From assembly GCA_028281005.1 (NCBI GenBank), contig JANQKS010000003.1, forward strand, positions 18,940 through 82,939: a stretch of DNA of 64,000 nucleotides, written 5' to 3'. The number at the start of each line of letters is the position of its first letter. Within the stretch, counting starts at the first letter, position 1. The stretch comes from Pseudomonadales bacterium. Lineage in GTDB: Bacteria; Pseudomonadota; Gammaproteobacteria; Pseudomonadales; Azotimanducaceae. Below, one piece after another: positions 1-7,204 of this stretch. The notes under the pieces were generated by a model, which saw only the letters and a list, made by a program, of their open reading frames with translations, had not been told where the DNA came from and made no database searches. A program made the translations under genes and the position numbers.

Positions 1-224
1 CAGTTGGGTGTGGGTGTGTCCGGATCACAGCGGAACGCACAGGAGGGGCGCACAGAAATTTTGGGAAGTAACTCAGCCAGCGCGCGGATGGTGGTAGATT
101 TGCCGGTGCCGCGGTCGCCGAATACCAGCACGCCGCCCAAACTGGGATCAACCGCAACACACATCAACGCACGCCGCATTTCTTCCTGACCGACTATCGC
201 CGAGAAAGGATAGGTCGCCGACAT
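1..224 (-). CDS. bchI: Magnesium chelatase ATPase subunit BchI, N-terminal fragment
   Basis: The product is the AAA+ ATPase subunit of magnesium chelatase, which inserts Mg into protoporphyrin IX at the first committed step of bacteriochlorophyll synthesis. Only about 74 N-terminal residues are inside the window; the gene continues beyond base 1. The fragment opens with the family hallmark YPFSAIVGQEEMRRAL, followed by DPSLGGVLVFGDRGTGKST, whose GDRGTGKST is the Walker A loop, and then ALAELLPKI, all in the spacing seen in BchI/ChlI. The ATG at 222-224 gives the expected BchI N-terminus. A 113-bp gap separates it from the cytochrome gene upstream. Confusion with the related MoxR or ComM families is unlikely because the VGQEE and DPSLGGVLVFGDRG segments are BchI-specific. 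Confidence 0.9.
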   Translation of the reverse strand, partial: MSATYPFSAIVGQEEMRRALMCVAVDPSLGGVLVFGDRGTGKSTTIRALAELLPKISVRPSCAFRCDPDTPTPN

Positions 225-337
225 CTAACTCCCCCAAACAACCCGCCTTAACAAAGGCGCTACACGCACCAGTGTAAAGCTGACGCTACGTAAAGGGAAG
301 TTTACATTGCGGGGCGAAACCGCCCGGCGTAGGACCT

Positions 338-676
338 CTACTTGAGGGTATTGAGGTAGGCGATTACGTCCCAGCGATCTTGGTCGTTTTGCAGTTGCAT
401 GGCCATGGGACGCATTTGCTGGCCGTAGACGTCATCCCGGGTAGAACCGCGCACGCCTGATGAAAAATTTTGCAACTGACGCAGTATGTACCAGTCTTGC
501 AGACCCAGCAGATTGGGTGCGTTCAGCGCCTCGTTTCCTCTGCCGTCAGCCTGATGACACGCTATACAGGTCTGGTAAAGCACCTGACCTCGCTCCGCAT
601 CACCGTGGTCGTTAGCCATGGCTGCCGGGCTGGCAAATACCGCAAGAAACAAAGCAACACACACAAGCCTGGACAT
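338..676 (-). CDS. Small periplasmic class I cytochrome c
   Basis: This is a monohaem electron carrier exported to the periplasm. Starting at the ATG at 674-676 gives a clean signal peptide (MSRLVCVALFLAVFASPAAMA) and a strong GAGGGG Shine-Dalgarno 7 bases upstream; an ATG 11 codons further upstream has no such support. The mature protein has one CIACH haem site near residue 37 and a distal methionine candidate in QMRPMAMQL, like cytochromes c4/c5 or the soluble c553 group. It is the last gene of the bciA operon, 36 bp after the membrane protein. Its place beside bchlorophyll genes suggests, without proving, a role in electron donation linked to phototrophy. About 112 residues. Confidence 0.85.
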   Translation of the reverse strand: MSRLVCVALFLAVFASPAAMANDHGDAERGQVLYQTCIACHQADGRGNEALNAPNLLGLQDWYILRQLQNFSSGVRGSTRDDVYGQQMRPMAMQLQNDQDRWDVIAYLNTLK

Positions 677-712
677 ATCGAATCCCCTCGCCTTTAGGAT
701 TTTGTTCAAGCT

Positions 713-1240
713 TTATGGATCAACACCTGCCTTGTCAAGCGTTCGACCGCGTAGAGTGGCAAATAATTTTTTGAAATTGGGCCGCCAGATTCCTAGACCT
801 ATACTCAGAACCGACAGCACCAACATAAACCACAACACCGATGTTTCGTGGCGGTTGGCCTCGGTAAACAGCGCCAGCGAACGCTCCGTGTAGGGCAATA
901 TGGCCGCAGTATTATATGCGCGCTCGGCAGGGCCAATGATCCCGCCGAGGGTACCTTCCAAGATCCAAATCACCGTCACCGCCTTGGCCCAGACCCAACC
1001 GGCGTTATGAAACGGCCGGTGCACCGCAATGCTCAACAAGCCACTCACAATCACCAGCAGCATGGACGGCAGCAAGATATAACGCGCTGTATAGTGGATA
1101 AACTCCCGCGCCGCCTGAAACGCCGTGGTATCGGCGGGGTCAGGCAGGGAGGTTGCGGCCAGCAAAAGCACCGTAGCGGCACCGCAAAAACCAACGCTGC
1201 CCATGGTATGCAGAAATTTTAACCATTTTTTTACCGCCAT
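713..1240 (-). CDS. DUF2269-like four-helix integral membrane protein
   Basis: This 175-residue protein has about four hydrophobic segments (roughly residues 8-29, 55-74, 85-105 and 137-155). It begins KKWLKFLHTMGSVGFCGA and resembles the DUF2269 predicted integral membrane proteins, whose function is unknown. Histidines lie near helix ends (FLHT, FIHYTA, VHRPFH), so haem b binding is conceivable but not shown. Its ATG overlaps the bciA stop as TGATG, so the two are translationally coupled, and a cytochrome c follows. The context suggests a membrane redox role connected with the neighbouring cytochrome. Family assignment is by resemblance only. Confidence 0.6.
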   Translation of the reverse strand: MAVKKWLKFLHTMGSVGFCGAATVLLLAATSLPDPADTTAFQAAREFIHYTARYILLPSMLLVIVSGLLSIAVHRPFHNAGWVWAKAVTVIWILEGTLGGIIGPAERAYNTAAILPYTERSLALFTEANRHETSVLWFMLVLSVLSIGLGIWRPNFKKLFATLRGRTLDKAGVDP

Positions 1241-2220
1241 CAGAACAACCGCTTGACCGCTGTATCAACCCGACTGTTGTCGTTTAGCGCCTGGATGAAC
1301 ATGTCTTCGATAGTTTGCTCACCATACTCCGGAGTGCCTTGGGCATCATATACATCGTGGTTTGCATCCCAAAGCAACATCGACTCGGTGGCATAGTAGT
1401 GACCAATCCTCAAGAACTCCGCCGTCTCATCCAGATTGTTAGACAAGAACGTGAACGGGCTCAACAAAGATGACATTACTTTAAACAGGCCCGGCGGCAC
1501 GTGACGGTAGCAAGGCTCTTGCTGGAGCAACCGAAATAGCAGCTCTCCATGCTGCATAGGGGTCAACGCCGGACCCGGCCCACCGATCGGCAAGATACCC
1601 TGGTGTTGGTCCGGTTGTTCGACACAATCGACCATGAAACGCGCGAGATCTATCTGACTGATTGGTTTACACGCGGTCAACTCTCCATCGCCGAAGACCA
1701 GATAGGGCCGCCCGTCGCGGATGCGTTGAATTTGACCGGTGATGGATTTAACAAACGCTGTTGGACGCACGATAGAGTAGCCAACCCCGCTGTCCGCCAG
1801 CGCAGCTTCAAACTTAAGTTTTGCATGCTGAAAAGCCAATCGCGGTTTCTGCACACAAATGGCAGACAGCAAAACAAAGTGGCCCACACCGAGGACGGTC
1901 GCCACCTGCAACAGATGCAGATTGGCTTGATAATCCACCGCCCAGCTGTCTTTGGCCGTACCTGTGCGGGACGCGATACAGGACACCACAACATCAAAGC
2001 AGCGGCCTAGCAGCGCGGCTTGCAAACTTTCAATCCGGGCAACATCGGCGTCAATAAACTCACATTCGGCCGGTGCCTCAGGCCGCTTGGAATCCGGCCG
2101 CACCAGTGCAGCTATGTGGTGTCCGCGCGCATGTAATTCAGCCAACACATGCCGCCCGATATAGCCGCTGGCCCCCACCAGCAATACCCGCCGAACAGGG
2201 TGCCTCTGAATAAGTCTCAT
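1240..2220 (-). CDS. bciA: Divinyl (proto)chlorophyllide 8-vinyl reductase, BciA type
   Basis: BciA reduces the C8 vinyl group of (bacterio)chlorophyll precursors with NADPH. The 326-residue protein is an atypical SDR with the dinucleotide loop GASGYIGRHV near residue 16. BciA-diagnostic segments are VRPTAFVKSITGQIQRI, then FGDGELTACKPISQIDL, ILPIGGPGPALTP, and the C-terminal IGHYYATESML. It heads a three-gene operon with the membrane protein and cytochrome c. The start is odd: the ATG and the next codons (MRLIQRHP) lie inside the inner terminal repeat of a 92-bp inverted-repeat element, and no other good start exists before the nucleotide-binding loop. The element therefore appears to have replaced the native 5' end. 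Everything else looks intact, so the gene is probably functional. Confidence 0.88.
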   Translation of the reverse strand: MRLIQRHPVRRVLLVGASGYIGRHVLAELHARGHHIAALVRPDSKRPEAPAECEFIDADVARIESLQAALLGRCFDVVVSCIASRTGTAKDSWAVDYQANLHLLQVATVLGVGHFVLLSAICVQKPRLAFQHAKLKFEAALADSGVGYSIVRPTAFVKSITGQIQRIRDGRPYLVFGDGELTACKPISQIDLARFMVDCVEQPDQHQGILPIGGPGPALTPMQHGELLFRLLQQEPCYRHVPPGLFKVMSSLLSPFTFLSNNLDETAEFLRIGHYYATESMLLWDANHDVYDAQGTPEYGEQTIEDMFIQALNDNSRVDTAVKRLF

Positions 2221-2288
2221 GTGCTCAGCGCATCATACGGCGTCTGTGGCAAGGCGCGATCCGCCGGAGACTTATTCAGAGGCACCCT
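2197..2288. mobile_element. 92-bp MITE-like element with perfect 22-bp terminal inverted repeats
   Basis: Bases 2197-2218 (agggtgcctctgaataag plus tctc) are the exact reverse complement of 2267-2288, with a 48-bp spacer and no coding capacity. A related remnant lies at 28884-28921, flanked on both sides by CTAG. Here the right flank is CTAG and the left is ACAG, so no intact target duplication remains. The size, inverted ends and CTAG target suggest a non-autonomous derivative of an IS5-type transposon (whose members favour YTAR targets). The transposon family is an inference; the repeat structure is read directly. Confidence 0.8.
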
Positions 2289-2306
2289 AGCTAATCCAGC
2301 GCAAAC

Positions 2307-2441
2307 CTAACGCGCGTTGGTGGACAGAAACAGCAGCATCAGCCCTTCGATCAGATCGGAAAACGGTTGAATAAACAGCAAGCCGAGGACCCAAATCGCA
2401 TTTATCGCCAGACACAGAATGATGTAGTTCTTCCAGCTCAT
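2307..2441 (-). CDS. 44-residue small membrane protein, coupled to the upstream gene
   Basis: This short ORF begins ATG at 2439-2441, overlapping the TGA of the upstream 185-residue gene in the classic ATGA arrangement, and ends at TAG (2307-2309). Its 44 residues start MSWKNYIILCLAINAIW and form one or two hydrophobic helices (YIILCLAINAIWVLGLLFI and a second segment LIEGLMLLFLS), so it should be an inner-membrane peptide. The translational coupling and hydrophobic composition support a real gene rather than a chance ORF. I do not recognise a family. It ends just before the 92-bp mobile element. Confidence 0.55.
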   Translation of the reverse strand: MSWKNYIILCLAINAIWVLGLLFIQPFSDLIEGLMLLFLSTNAR

Positions 2442-2995
2442 GAAGCCACTCCTGATGCCGCCGTGCGCGGTGTCAATTCAAAAATCCAGGTTTCTTCTTC
2501 ATCAATACTACGCTTGGCTTCGCGGACGGTGTCTTCGGTGGCGCCGCCACCGTACTTGGCGGCAATTTTGGTAGCCACCTGATCGGTGATGCGCGGGTCT
2601 TTGACGCGAATGAGCCGACGCTCATAGCGCGTGTCGCCAATACGCATGACCGCCTGATCGTCCCCATTGGCCGCATCAAACGCCCAGTCTTTCCAAAGTT
2701 TCCCCAGCATCGACTTCATGTAACCCGACGGTACAAAAATGCGCCCTTCCACCTCGACAATAAAAATACGGCGCGAGCTGATTGGATTGCTGGTTTCCAA
2801 CTCGATGGTGAAGACATCTTGGGTAAACGACCAGTCGGGCTCAGGACCGCGGTGCAAACTGCCCGTTACCAAAGCCCCACCGGGAAACAAGATCGACGGA
2901 CCATCGTGATCGTTGTACTGAATACGTTTGGTGACGATGGTGACTGCAATTAGCAGGGCAACCACGCCCATGATCTGCACGACTATTTTCAACAC
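2438..2995 (-). CDS. Membrane-anchored hypothetical protein
   Basis: This is a 185-residue protein with a single N-terminal transmembrane segment (about residues 3-21, VVQIMGVVALLIAVTIV) and a soluble remainder that is probably periplasmic. The body contains GPSILFPGGALVTGSLHRGPEPDW followed by beta-rich segments (FTIELETSNPISSRRIFIVEV and VMRIGDTRYERRLIRV), which resemble a small nitroreductase-like or split-barrel fold but lack a motif I can name. It is divergent from the FHA protein at 3183 and shares a 4-bp overlap with the 44-residue ORF downstream. No function is proposed. Confidence 0.6.
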   Translation of the reverse strand: MLKIVVQIMGVVALLIAVTIVTKRIQYNDHDGPSILFPGGALVTGSLHRGPEPDWSFTQDVFTIELETSNPISSRRIFIVEVEGRIFVPSGYMKSMLGKLWKDWAFDAANGDDQAVMRIGDTRYERRLIRVKDPRITDQVATKIAAKYGGGATEDTVREAKRSIDEEETWIFELTPRTAASGVAS

Positions 2996-3182
2996 ACGAG
3001 ACTCCCTTTAACACCCTTGAACTGGATTGTAACGAATCACCCGCACTGCTGAATACCGCACGAGAAACCAGGCTGGCGATATCTGACGCTAAGTTATCAA
3101 GCATCTTGAGCACCAGTTGCGGTTCGCTACAAAGGCGCATAGCCTGTAGCGATCACTCACCGCGCAGGCGACACGGCTCACC

Positions 3183-3824
3183 GTGAACAACTCCGACTCA
3201 CCCAATTTCGCCACCCGCGCGCAGACGTTTATCGGCGAGCTGAAACGACGCAAAGTGTTTCAAGTCACCAGTGTGTATCTGGTGGCCGCGTGGGGACTGT
3301 CGGCTGGCGCCGCGGACATTTTTGAGGTGTTGGGTTTCCCGGATTGGGCATCCCGCTACTTTGTCATCGGACTATTTTCTTTTACGCCGGTAGTCATCGT
3401 TATTGCGTGGGTCTTCGAGCTGAACAAAACCGGCATACAGCGAGACCGGGGCCCGCAAACGGGTGAAGTCAGGAAGGTCGATCAGACCACCGTGTTAGCA
3501 CTGCAGCGCCCTATCCCGGTGCTGACCGCCCAGTGGCAAGATAAAACCCAACGATTTACCGAAGACTTTATCGCCGGTCGCGACGATACCTGCGGGTTAC
3601 AACTCGTAGATCCGATGATCTCCAGACAACACGCAAAGTTCGAATACACCCAGGGACAATGGTGGGTGCGGGACCTGGGCAGTTCCAACGGCATTGTGCT
3701 TGACGGCGTCAAGGTCGAGCACGCCCAACTTAAGCGTGACAGCTCCCTGCAGTTTTATCCGGATGGACCGCCCTTGCAGATCACCATTGCCAGCAGCGTT
3801 AGCGCAGAAACCCAATTGGCCTAA
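3183..3824 (+). CDS. Two-helix membrane protein with C-terminal FHA domain
   Basis: FHA domains bind phosphothreonine peptides. This 213-residue protein starts at GTG 3183 and has an N-terminal module (GELKRRKVFQVTSVYLVAAWGLSAGA, then a second helix VIGLFSFTPVVIVIAWVF) of the type found at the N-terminus of many proteobacterial signalling and TPR proteins. The FHA domain covers about residues 120-205 with GRDD, SRQHAKF and SSNGIVLDG, so the phosphothreonine-binding Arg and Ser are kept. The linker holds DQTTVLALQR, close to the T-V-L-R motifs repeated in the kinase at 21924. It is convergent with a second FHA gene and lies near a PP2C phosphatase, suggesting one phospho-signalling module. Confidence 0.8.
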   Translation: MNNSDSPNFATRAQTFIGELKRRKVFQVTSVYLVAAWGLSAGAADIFEVLGFPDWASRYFVIGLFSFTPVVIVIAWVFELNKTGIQRDRGPQTGEVRKVDQTTVLALQRPIPVLTAQWQDKTQRFTEDFIAGRDDTCGLQLVDPMISRQHAKFEYTQGQWWVRDLGSSNGIVLDGVKVEHAQLKRDSSLQFYPDGPPLQITIASSVSAETQLA

Positions 3825-3840
3825 GCCAATTAGCGCCGCA

Positions 3841-3908
3841 GCTCAATAAAAAACACGGCTCAATAAACAACGCGACTCACTAAACACTGTGGCTCACTAA
3901 ATGCTGTG
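3841..3908. repeat. Four tandem 17-bp repeats between convergent FHA genes
   Basis: Four units of 17 bp follow each other exactly: gctcaataaaaaacacg, gctcaataaacaacgcg, actcactaaacactgtg and gctcactaaatgctgtg. Their shared core is NCTCANTAAA. The array fills most of the space between the stop of the plus-strand FHA gene and the stop of the minus-strand FHA gene. No hairpin or T-tract makes it an obvious terminator; it may be a minisatellite or a protein-binding array. Confidence 0.8.
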
Positions 3909-3935
3909 GCCTACTTGCTATAAAAGCTAAAACGC

Positions 3936-4985
3936 CTACATCAAAAAGAAATACGCACCAAACATCAGCGCTAACACAACCACAAACGCCGCAATGCCAA
4001 TGCCTGCCTTGCTACCACCTGAACTAGCGCCGCCGGTGTTCGTCGCACTTTTGCCGCGGCCCTTTCCTGCGTTCGGTAACAAAAAGGTGCACTCAACCGT
4101 ACCGATGCGGATCTTATCCCCGCTATTCAAAAAGGCGGATACCGCCTTGGCGCCGTTAACAAACGTGCCGTTGGTAGACATTTGGTCAACCAGCTTCCAG
4201 CGTCCTTTTTCATGCGCCAGAATGGTGTGAAACACAGACACACCCTGATCGTTAAAGACGATGTCGCGGGCATCATCGCTGCCGATGCTCCATTCTTTCT
4301 TATCACCGTCGGTAACCAGTTGAATCACGCTACCCGCTGCTGCACCGGAGGTGACTTGCAGCAATGGCACATCACTTTCAACTTTTTCCTCCACGGTTTC
4401 GCCACGCATCGCGGCTAGGTCTTCGGGGGAGAAAAACTGTGTGCTGGAGGCGTTTTTAGCGTTTGGATCAGCCCAACTACCGGGTTTCACCGCCTTTTGT
4501 TCAGCAGCGGGGGCGTCGGCAGCGGGAGGCTCAGCAGCAGCAGGCGCGTTGGAACTGGCCTGGGATGCTGCTGCATCTTTGGCGATCTCCGCCTCCAACT
4601 CCGCTTGGCTGGGCACGGCGCGCAACATGGTCCGATTGGGGTCTTCTTCACTGTCCGGCGTCGGCCGCAATACAGTGCGGTCGTCACGCGCTGGGCGCTG
4701 TACTTGGAAGGCAAATTTGCTGATGTCAAACGCGACTTCATCACCGTCCGCCAACAGGCGCTTACCACTGATTCGATCACCGTTGACAAAGGTGCCATTG
4801 GTGGAATCTAAATCGTCGACATAAACCCCGTCCGCTTCGACGCTGAGCTTGGCGTGATTTCGAGAAGGCTGACCGTCGCTGATGACCAAATCACAATCGG
4901 CGCTGCGCCCTACGGAATGATCACCGGTGAGTTCAATCTTCTCCCCTGAACCTGAAGTTAGAAAATATTGATCACCTTGAGACAT
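3936..4985 (-). CDS. Double-FHA-domain protein with C-terminal membrane anchor
   Basis: The 349-residue protein has a complete FHA domain at about residues 5-96 (VGR at 25-27, SRNHA at 41-45, STNGTFVNG at 61-69), a 120-residue Ala/Pro-rich linker, a second FHA domain at about 210-305 (SIGS, SVFH, STNGTFVNG, in which the binding Arg is replaced by Ser), and a C-terminal hydrophobic helix (AGIGIAAFVVVLALMFGAYF). This puts both FHA domains in the cytoplasm. The linker carries RTVLR (Thr104) and RTMLR (Thr119), matching the repeated T-V-L-R sites in the kinase at 21924, so it may be a substrate and a reader of the same mark. It lies 2 bp after the phosphatase gene and is probably the last gene of that transcript. 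Confidence 0.88.
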   Translation of the reverse strand: MSQGDQYFLTSGSGEKIELTGDHSVGRSADCDLVISDGQPSRNHAKLSVEADGVYVDDLDSTNGTFVNGDRISGKRLLADGDEVAFDISKFAFQVQRPARDDRTVLRPTPDSEEDPNRTMLRAVPSQAELEAEIAKDAAASQASSNAPAAAEPPAADAPAAEQKAVKPGSWADPNAKNASSTQFFSPEDLAAMRGETVEEKVESDVPLLQVTSGAAAGSVIQLVTDGDKKEWSIGSDDARDIVFNDQGVSVFHTILAHEKGRWKLVDQMSTNGTFVNGAKAVSAFLNSGDKIRIGTVECTFLLPNAGKGRGKSATNTGGASSGGSKAGIGIAAFVVVLALMFGAYFFLM

Positions 4986-4987
4986 TG

Positions 4988-5863
4988 TTAGCCCCCTTTA
5001 GCAAAAAACACAAAAACCAAAAACACAACCAGCGCCGCCGCGATACCCATAAACAATGGCGAACGTATCCACGCAAGCATGCCGTCAGGAGGCGAGCCGC
5101 CGGCAGCCACCTCGGCACTACTGTCACCTGCAACAGTGGGTTGAGGCTCTGCCACGCGGGCGGAAGGTCCGTCATATTCAACCGCCACCACACTGACATT
5201 ATCCCTACCGCCATGCGCCAACGCACGCTGTATCAACAATTCCGCCACTTGCTCCACATCACCGTCAGCGGCCACCAGTTCTTCGGTGATTTCCGCGTCA
5301 GTTAACTCATCATTTAAGCCGTCACTACACAACACCAACCAATCGCCACTTTGCAACGGCAGAGCGTGCGTATCCGGTTGTGGCTCCCCCAACCCCAATA
5401 CCTGAGTCACCATGTTACGTTTGGGGTGATCTCTGGCGGTCTCTTCGGTGAGGTGTCCTTGATCAATCAACAATTGCACGTAGGAGTGGTCGTGGGTGGC
5501 CACGCTCAGCACGCCGTTGCGCCATAGGTAGCAGCGACTGTCACCTACCCAAACCAGGTGCGCGTGCTGATCGGCAATCTGCATGGCCACCAAGGTTGAA
5601 CCCATACCATGCTGCGCCTGCTGGGCTTCCGCCGAGGAAGCAATGGCCGCGTGAGCATCCAGAGTGGATTGCACTGCATCCACCCCATGCTGCATTTGCT
5701 CGATGAAGGCATCTTTAGCGATGCGACTGGCTACCTCACCGGCGGCGTGCCCGCCCATGCCATCCGCCACCAGCCAAATATTGAGCGTTTCATCACAACC
5801 GACGGTGTCTTCGTTCTCGTCGTACTTCGTGCCGGGGTCGGTTTGGATGGAGTACCTAGTCAT
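4988..5863 (-). CDS. PP2C-family Ser/Thr protein phosphatase with C-terminal membrane anchor
   Basis: The enzyme should be a metal-dependent phosphoserine/phosphothreonine phosphatase reversing the work of a Hanks-type kinase. PP2C motifs appear in order: NEDTVG near residue 16, VADGMGGHAAGE near 32, GSTLVAMQ, VWVGDSRCYLW near 103, LCSDGLNDELTD near 180 and GRDNVSVVAVEY near 220; the metal-binding Asp residues are present. A C-terminal helix (LFMGIAAALVVFLVFVFFA) anchors it to the membrane, as in the FHA protein that follows. I prefer the ATG at 5861-5863 (AGGA ten bases upstream; homologs begin in this way), but TTG 5902 or ATG 5884 are possible. It follows the pentahaem cytochrome gene closely and so may be cotranscribed with the electron-transfer operon. 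Confidence 0.88.
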   Translation of the reverse strand: MTRYSIQTDPGTKYDENEDTVGCDETLNIWLVADGMGGHAAGEVASRIAKDAFIEQMQHGVDAVQSTLDAHAAIASSAEAQQAQHGMGSTLVAMQIADQHAHLVWVGDSRCYLWRNGVLSVATHDHSYVQLLIDQGHLTEETARDHPKRNMVTQVLGLGEPQPDTHALPLQSGDWLVLCSDGLNDELTDAEITEELVAADGDVEQVAELLIQRALAHGGRDNVSVVAVEYDGPSARVAEPQPTVAGDSSAEVAAGGSPPDGMLAWIRSPLFMGIAAALVVFLVFVFFAKGG

Positions 5864-5902
5864 ACGGTTGCCATCCTGGGCCATTGCCCACGGTAAAATC
5901 AA

Positions 5903-7204
5903 TCAAAAACGTGCCGCTGCCGCACGACTGGCGGCCCGGAATTTGGCTGGGGAATAGGTCTTATCTGATTCTACCGTGTCAAACAGATTGTCCAGCACCT
6001 GCTGTTGGGCGTCAGCATCACCTAGATTGAGGCTCAAGTTTTCAATACCCAGGAACGCCTGCTCGGCAGCAGAAAAGTCATTGAGCTCGCCGCTGGCACC
6101 ATATTGCGCCAGGGTTTTGCGGATGGCGCGCATCTCCGCGGCGCCATAATTACGCTCAAGCCACACAGCGCCTCGTTCTTGTAGCCAGCTCTGCAGCGCC
6201 TGCGCGCGAGTACGGGTGGCGCTGTAGCTGCTCTGCCCGGCTTTCAACAGGTCAACAATAGCGCTTTGCAAAGCTTGCCGTTCGTCGTCATTCAACACTT
6301 TTGCGACAGCTTTGAGCATGAGCAGGTGATGGTCTTGCAGGCGCAATTGTCCCGGTTGCAAACCTTGTGCGCGACGCTGTTCACTCCAGCGGATGTCGTC
6401 CATGCTGTGGTGACAACTATGGCAGTCGTACAGCGAAAACTCTGGCGTGATACCCGTATCTTGTAGTCTTTTACCCTGCAAAAGCTGCAAGTAGTTGTCT
6501 GCCGCCGCCAATTGCCCCGACAGCCACAGGTTAAAGCCAACCACCGGGCGTTTACGCGCGATGTAGTCGTCGTCCACCGCGTAGTGCGCAGGCTGGTTGG
6601 CGGTAAACGCTTCCAGCTCAAAACTCAGGCGCGGGTGCCCTGCGCCCATAATTTTGTGCGTGGTAAACTGATCTTCGTTACCCATGTGGCATTTCAAACA
6701 CAATGCCGCACGTAACACCGGGTCTTCGGTGGGGTACATGTTTTTCGCCAGATTGTCCGCGTGGGTGGCGTTTTCTTCGGTATGGCTTTCGATCCACTGG
6801 GCAGAGCCGCCATGGCAAGCTTCACATCCCACCCCATCGGTAATCTGAAATTTCTCGCCACGCTTATCCGCCACTACGTTGTCCGCATGGCAATCTAGGC
6901 AAATGTCCGCGGTATGCGCGCTGGCTAAACCTAAATTGCGCGCAATCCGCTTGGAGTCTTCGTTTAACAGCGTTTTGTACGCACGCGAATGACGGTCTTC
7001 ATTGGACCAGATGCGAAATTCGTTGAGCCAGACATTTTCGTTTTCCTGCTCGGAAAGCTTGCCGTGACAGACACTGGAGGCACAGCTGGCCACCCCCAGA
7101 TGCACATCTGCATCAATGGGCGGCACATTTCCGTCGGCCTGGACTCCTAAGCTTGCGCTACTCAGAACCGCCCATAAGACCAGTTTGGTTATTGTTGCCT
7201 TCAT
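5903..7204 (-). CDS. Periplasmic pentahaem cytochrome, c554-like
   Basis: The 433-residue protein starts at the ATG at 7202-7204, which gives a typical signal peptide (MKATITKLVLWAVLSSASLG); the ORF extends 62 codons upstream without support. It has five haem-attachment sites: an unusual CX4CH (CASSVCH, near residue 41), CLDCH, CEACH, CLKCH and CHSCH, with extra His ligands (HSRAYK, GAGHPRLSFE). The spacing and the LGVASCASSVCHG opening resemble cytochrome c554-type proteins. The C-terminal 170 residues are helical and free of haem sites. It overlaps the upstream 1288-residue multihaem gene by 47 bp, an unusually long overlap, and closes the redox part of the operon. Probable role: periplasmic electron relay between the inner-membrane and outer-membrane modules. 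Confidence 0.82.
   Translation of the reverse strand: MKATITKLVLWAVLSSASLGVQADGNVPPIDADVHLGVASCASSVCHGKLSEQENENVWLNEFRIWSNEDRHSRAYKTLLNEDSKRIARNLGLASAHTADICLDCHADNVVADKRGEKFQITDGVGCEACHGGSAQWIESHTEENATHADNLAKNMYPTEDPVLRAALCLKCHMGNEDQFTTHKIMGAGHPRLSFELEAFTANQPAHYAVDDDYIARKRPVVGFNLWLSGQLAAADNYLQLLQGKRLQDTGITPEFSLYDCHSCHHSMDDIRWSEQRRAQGLQPGQLRLQDHHLLMLKAVAKVLNDDERQALQSAIVDLLKAGQSSYSATRTRAQALQSWLQERGAVWLERNYGAAEMRAIRKTLAQYGASGELNDFSAAEQAFLGIENLSLNLGDADAQQQVLDNLFDTVESDKTYSPAKFRAASRAAAARF

Noticed and set aside
3638..3655. tRNA-like TTCGAAT word near 3640
   Set aside because: It lies within the FHA-coding sequence and has no matching arms or acceptor stem.
4351..4824. A 157-residue Ala/Ser-rich ORF on the plus strand
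   Set aside because: It is the antisense shadow of the linker of the double-FHA protein.
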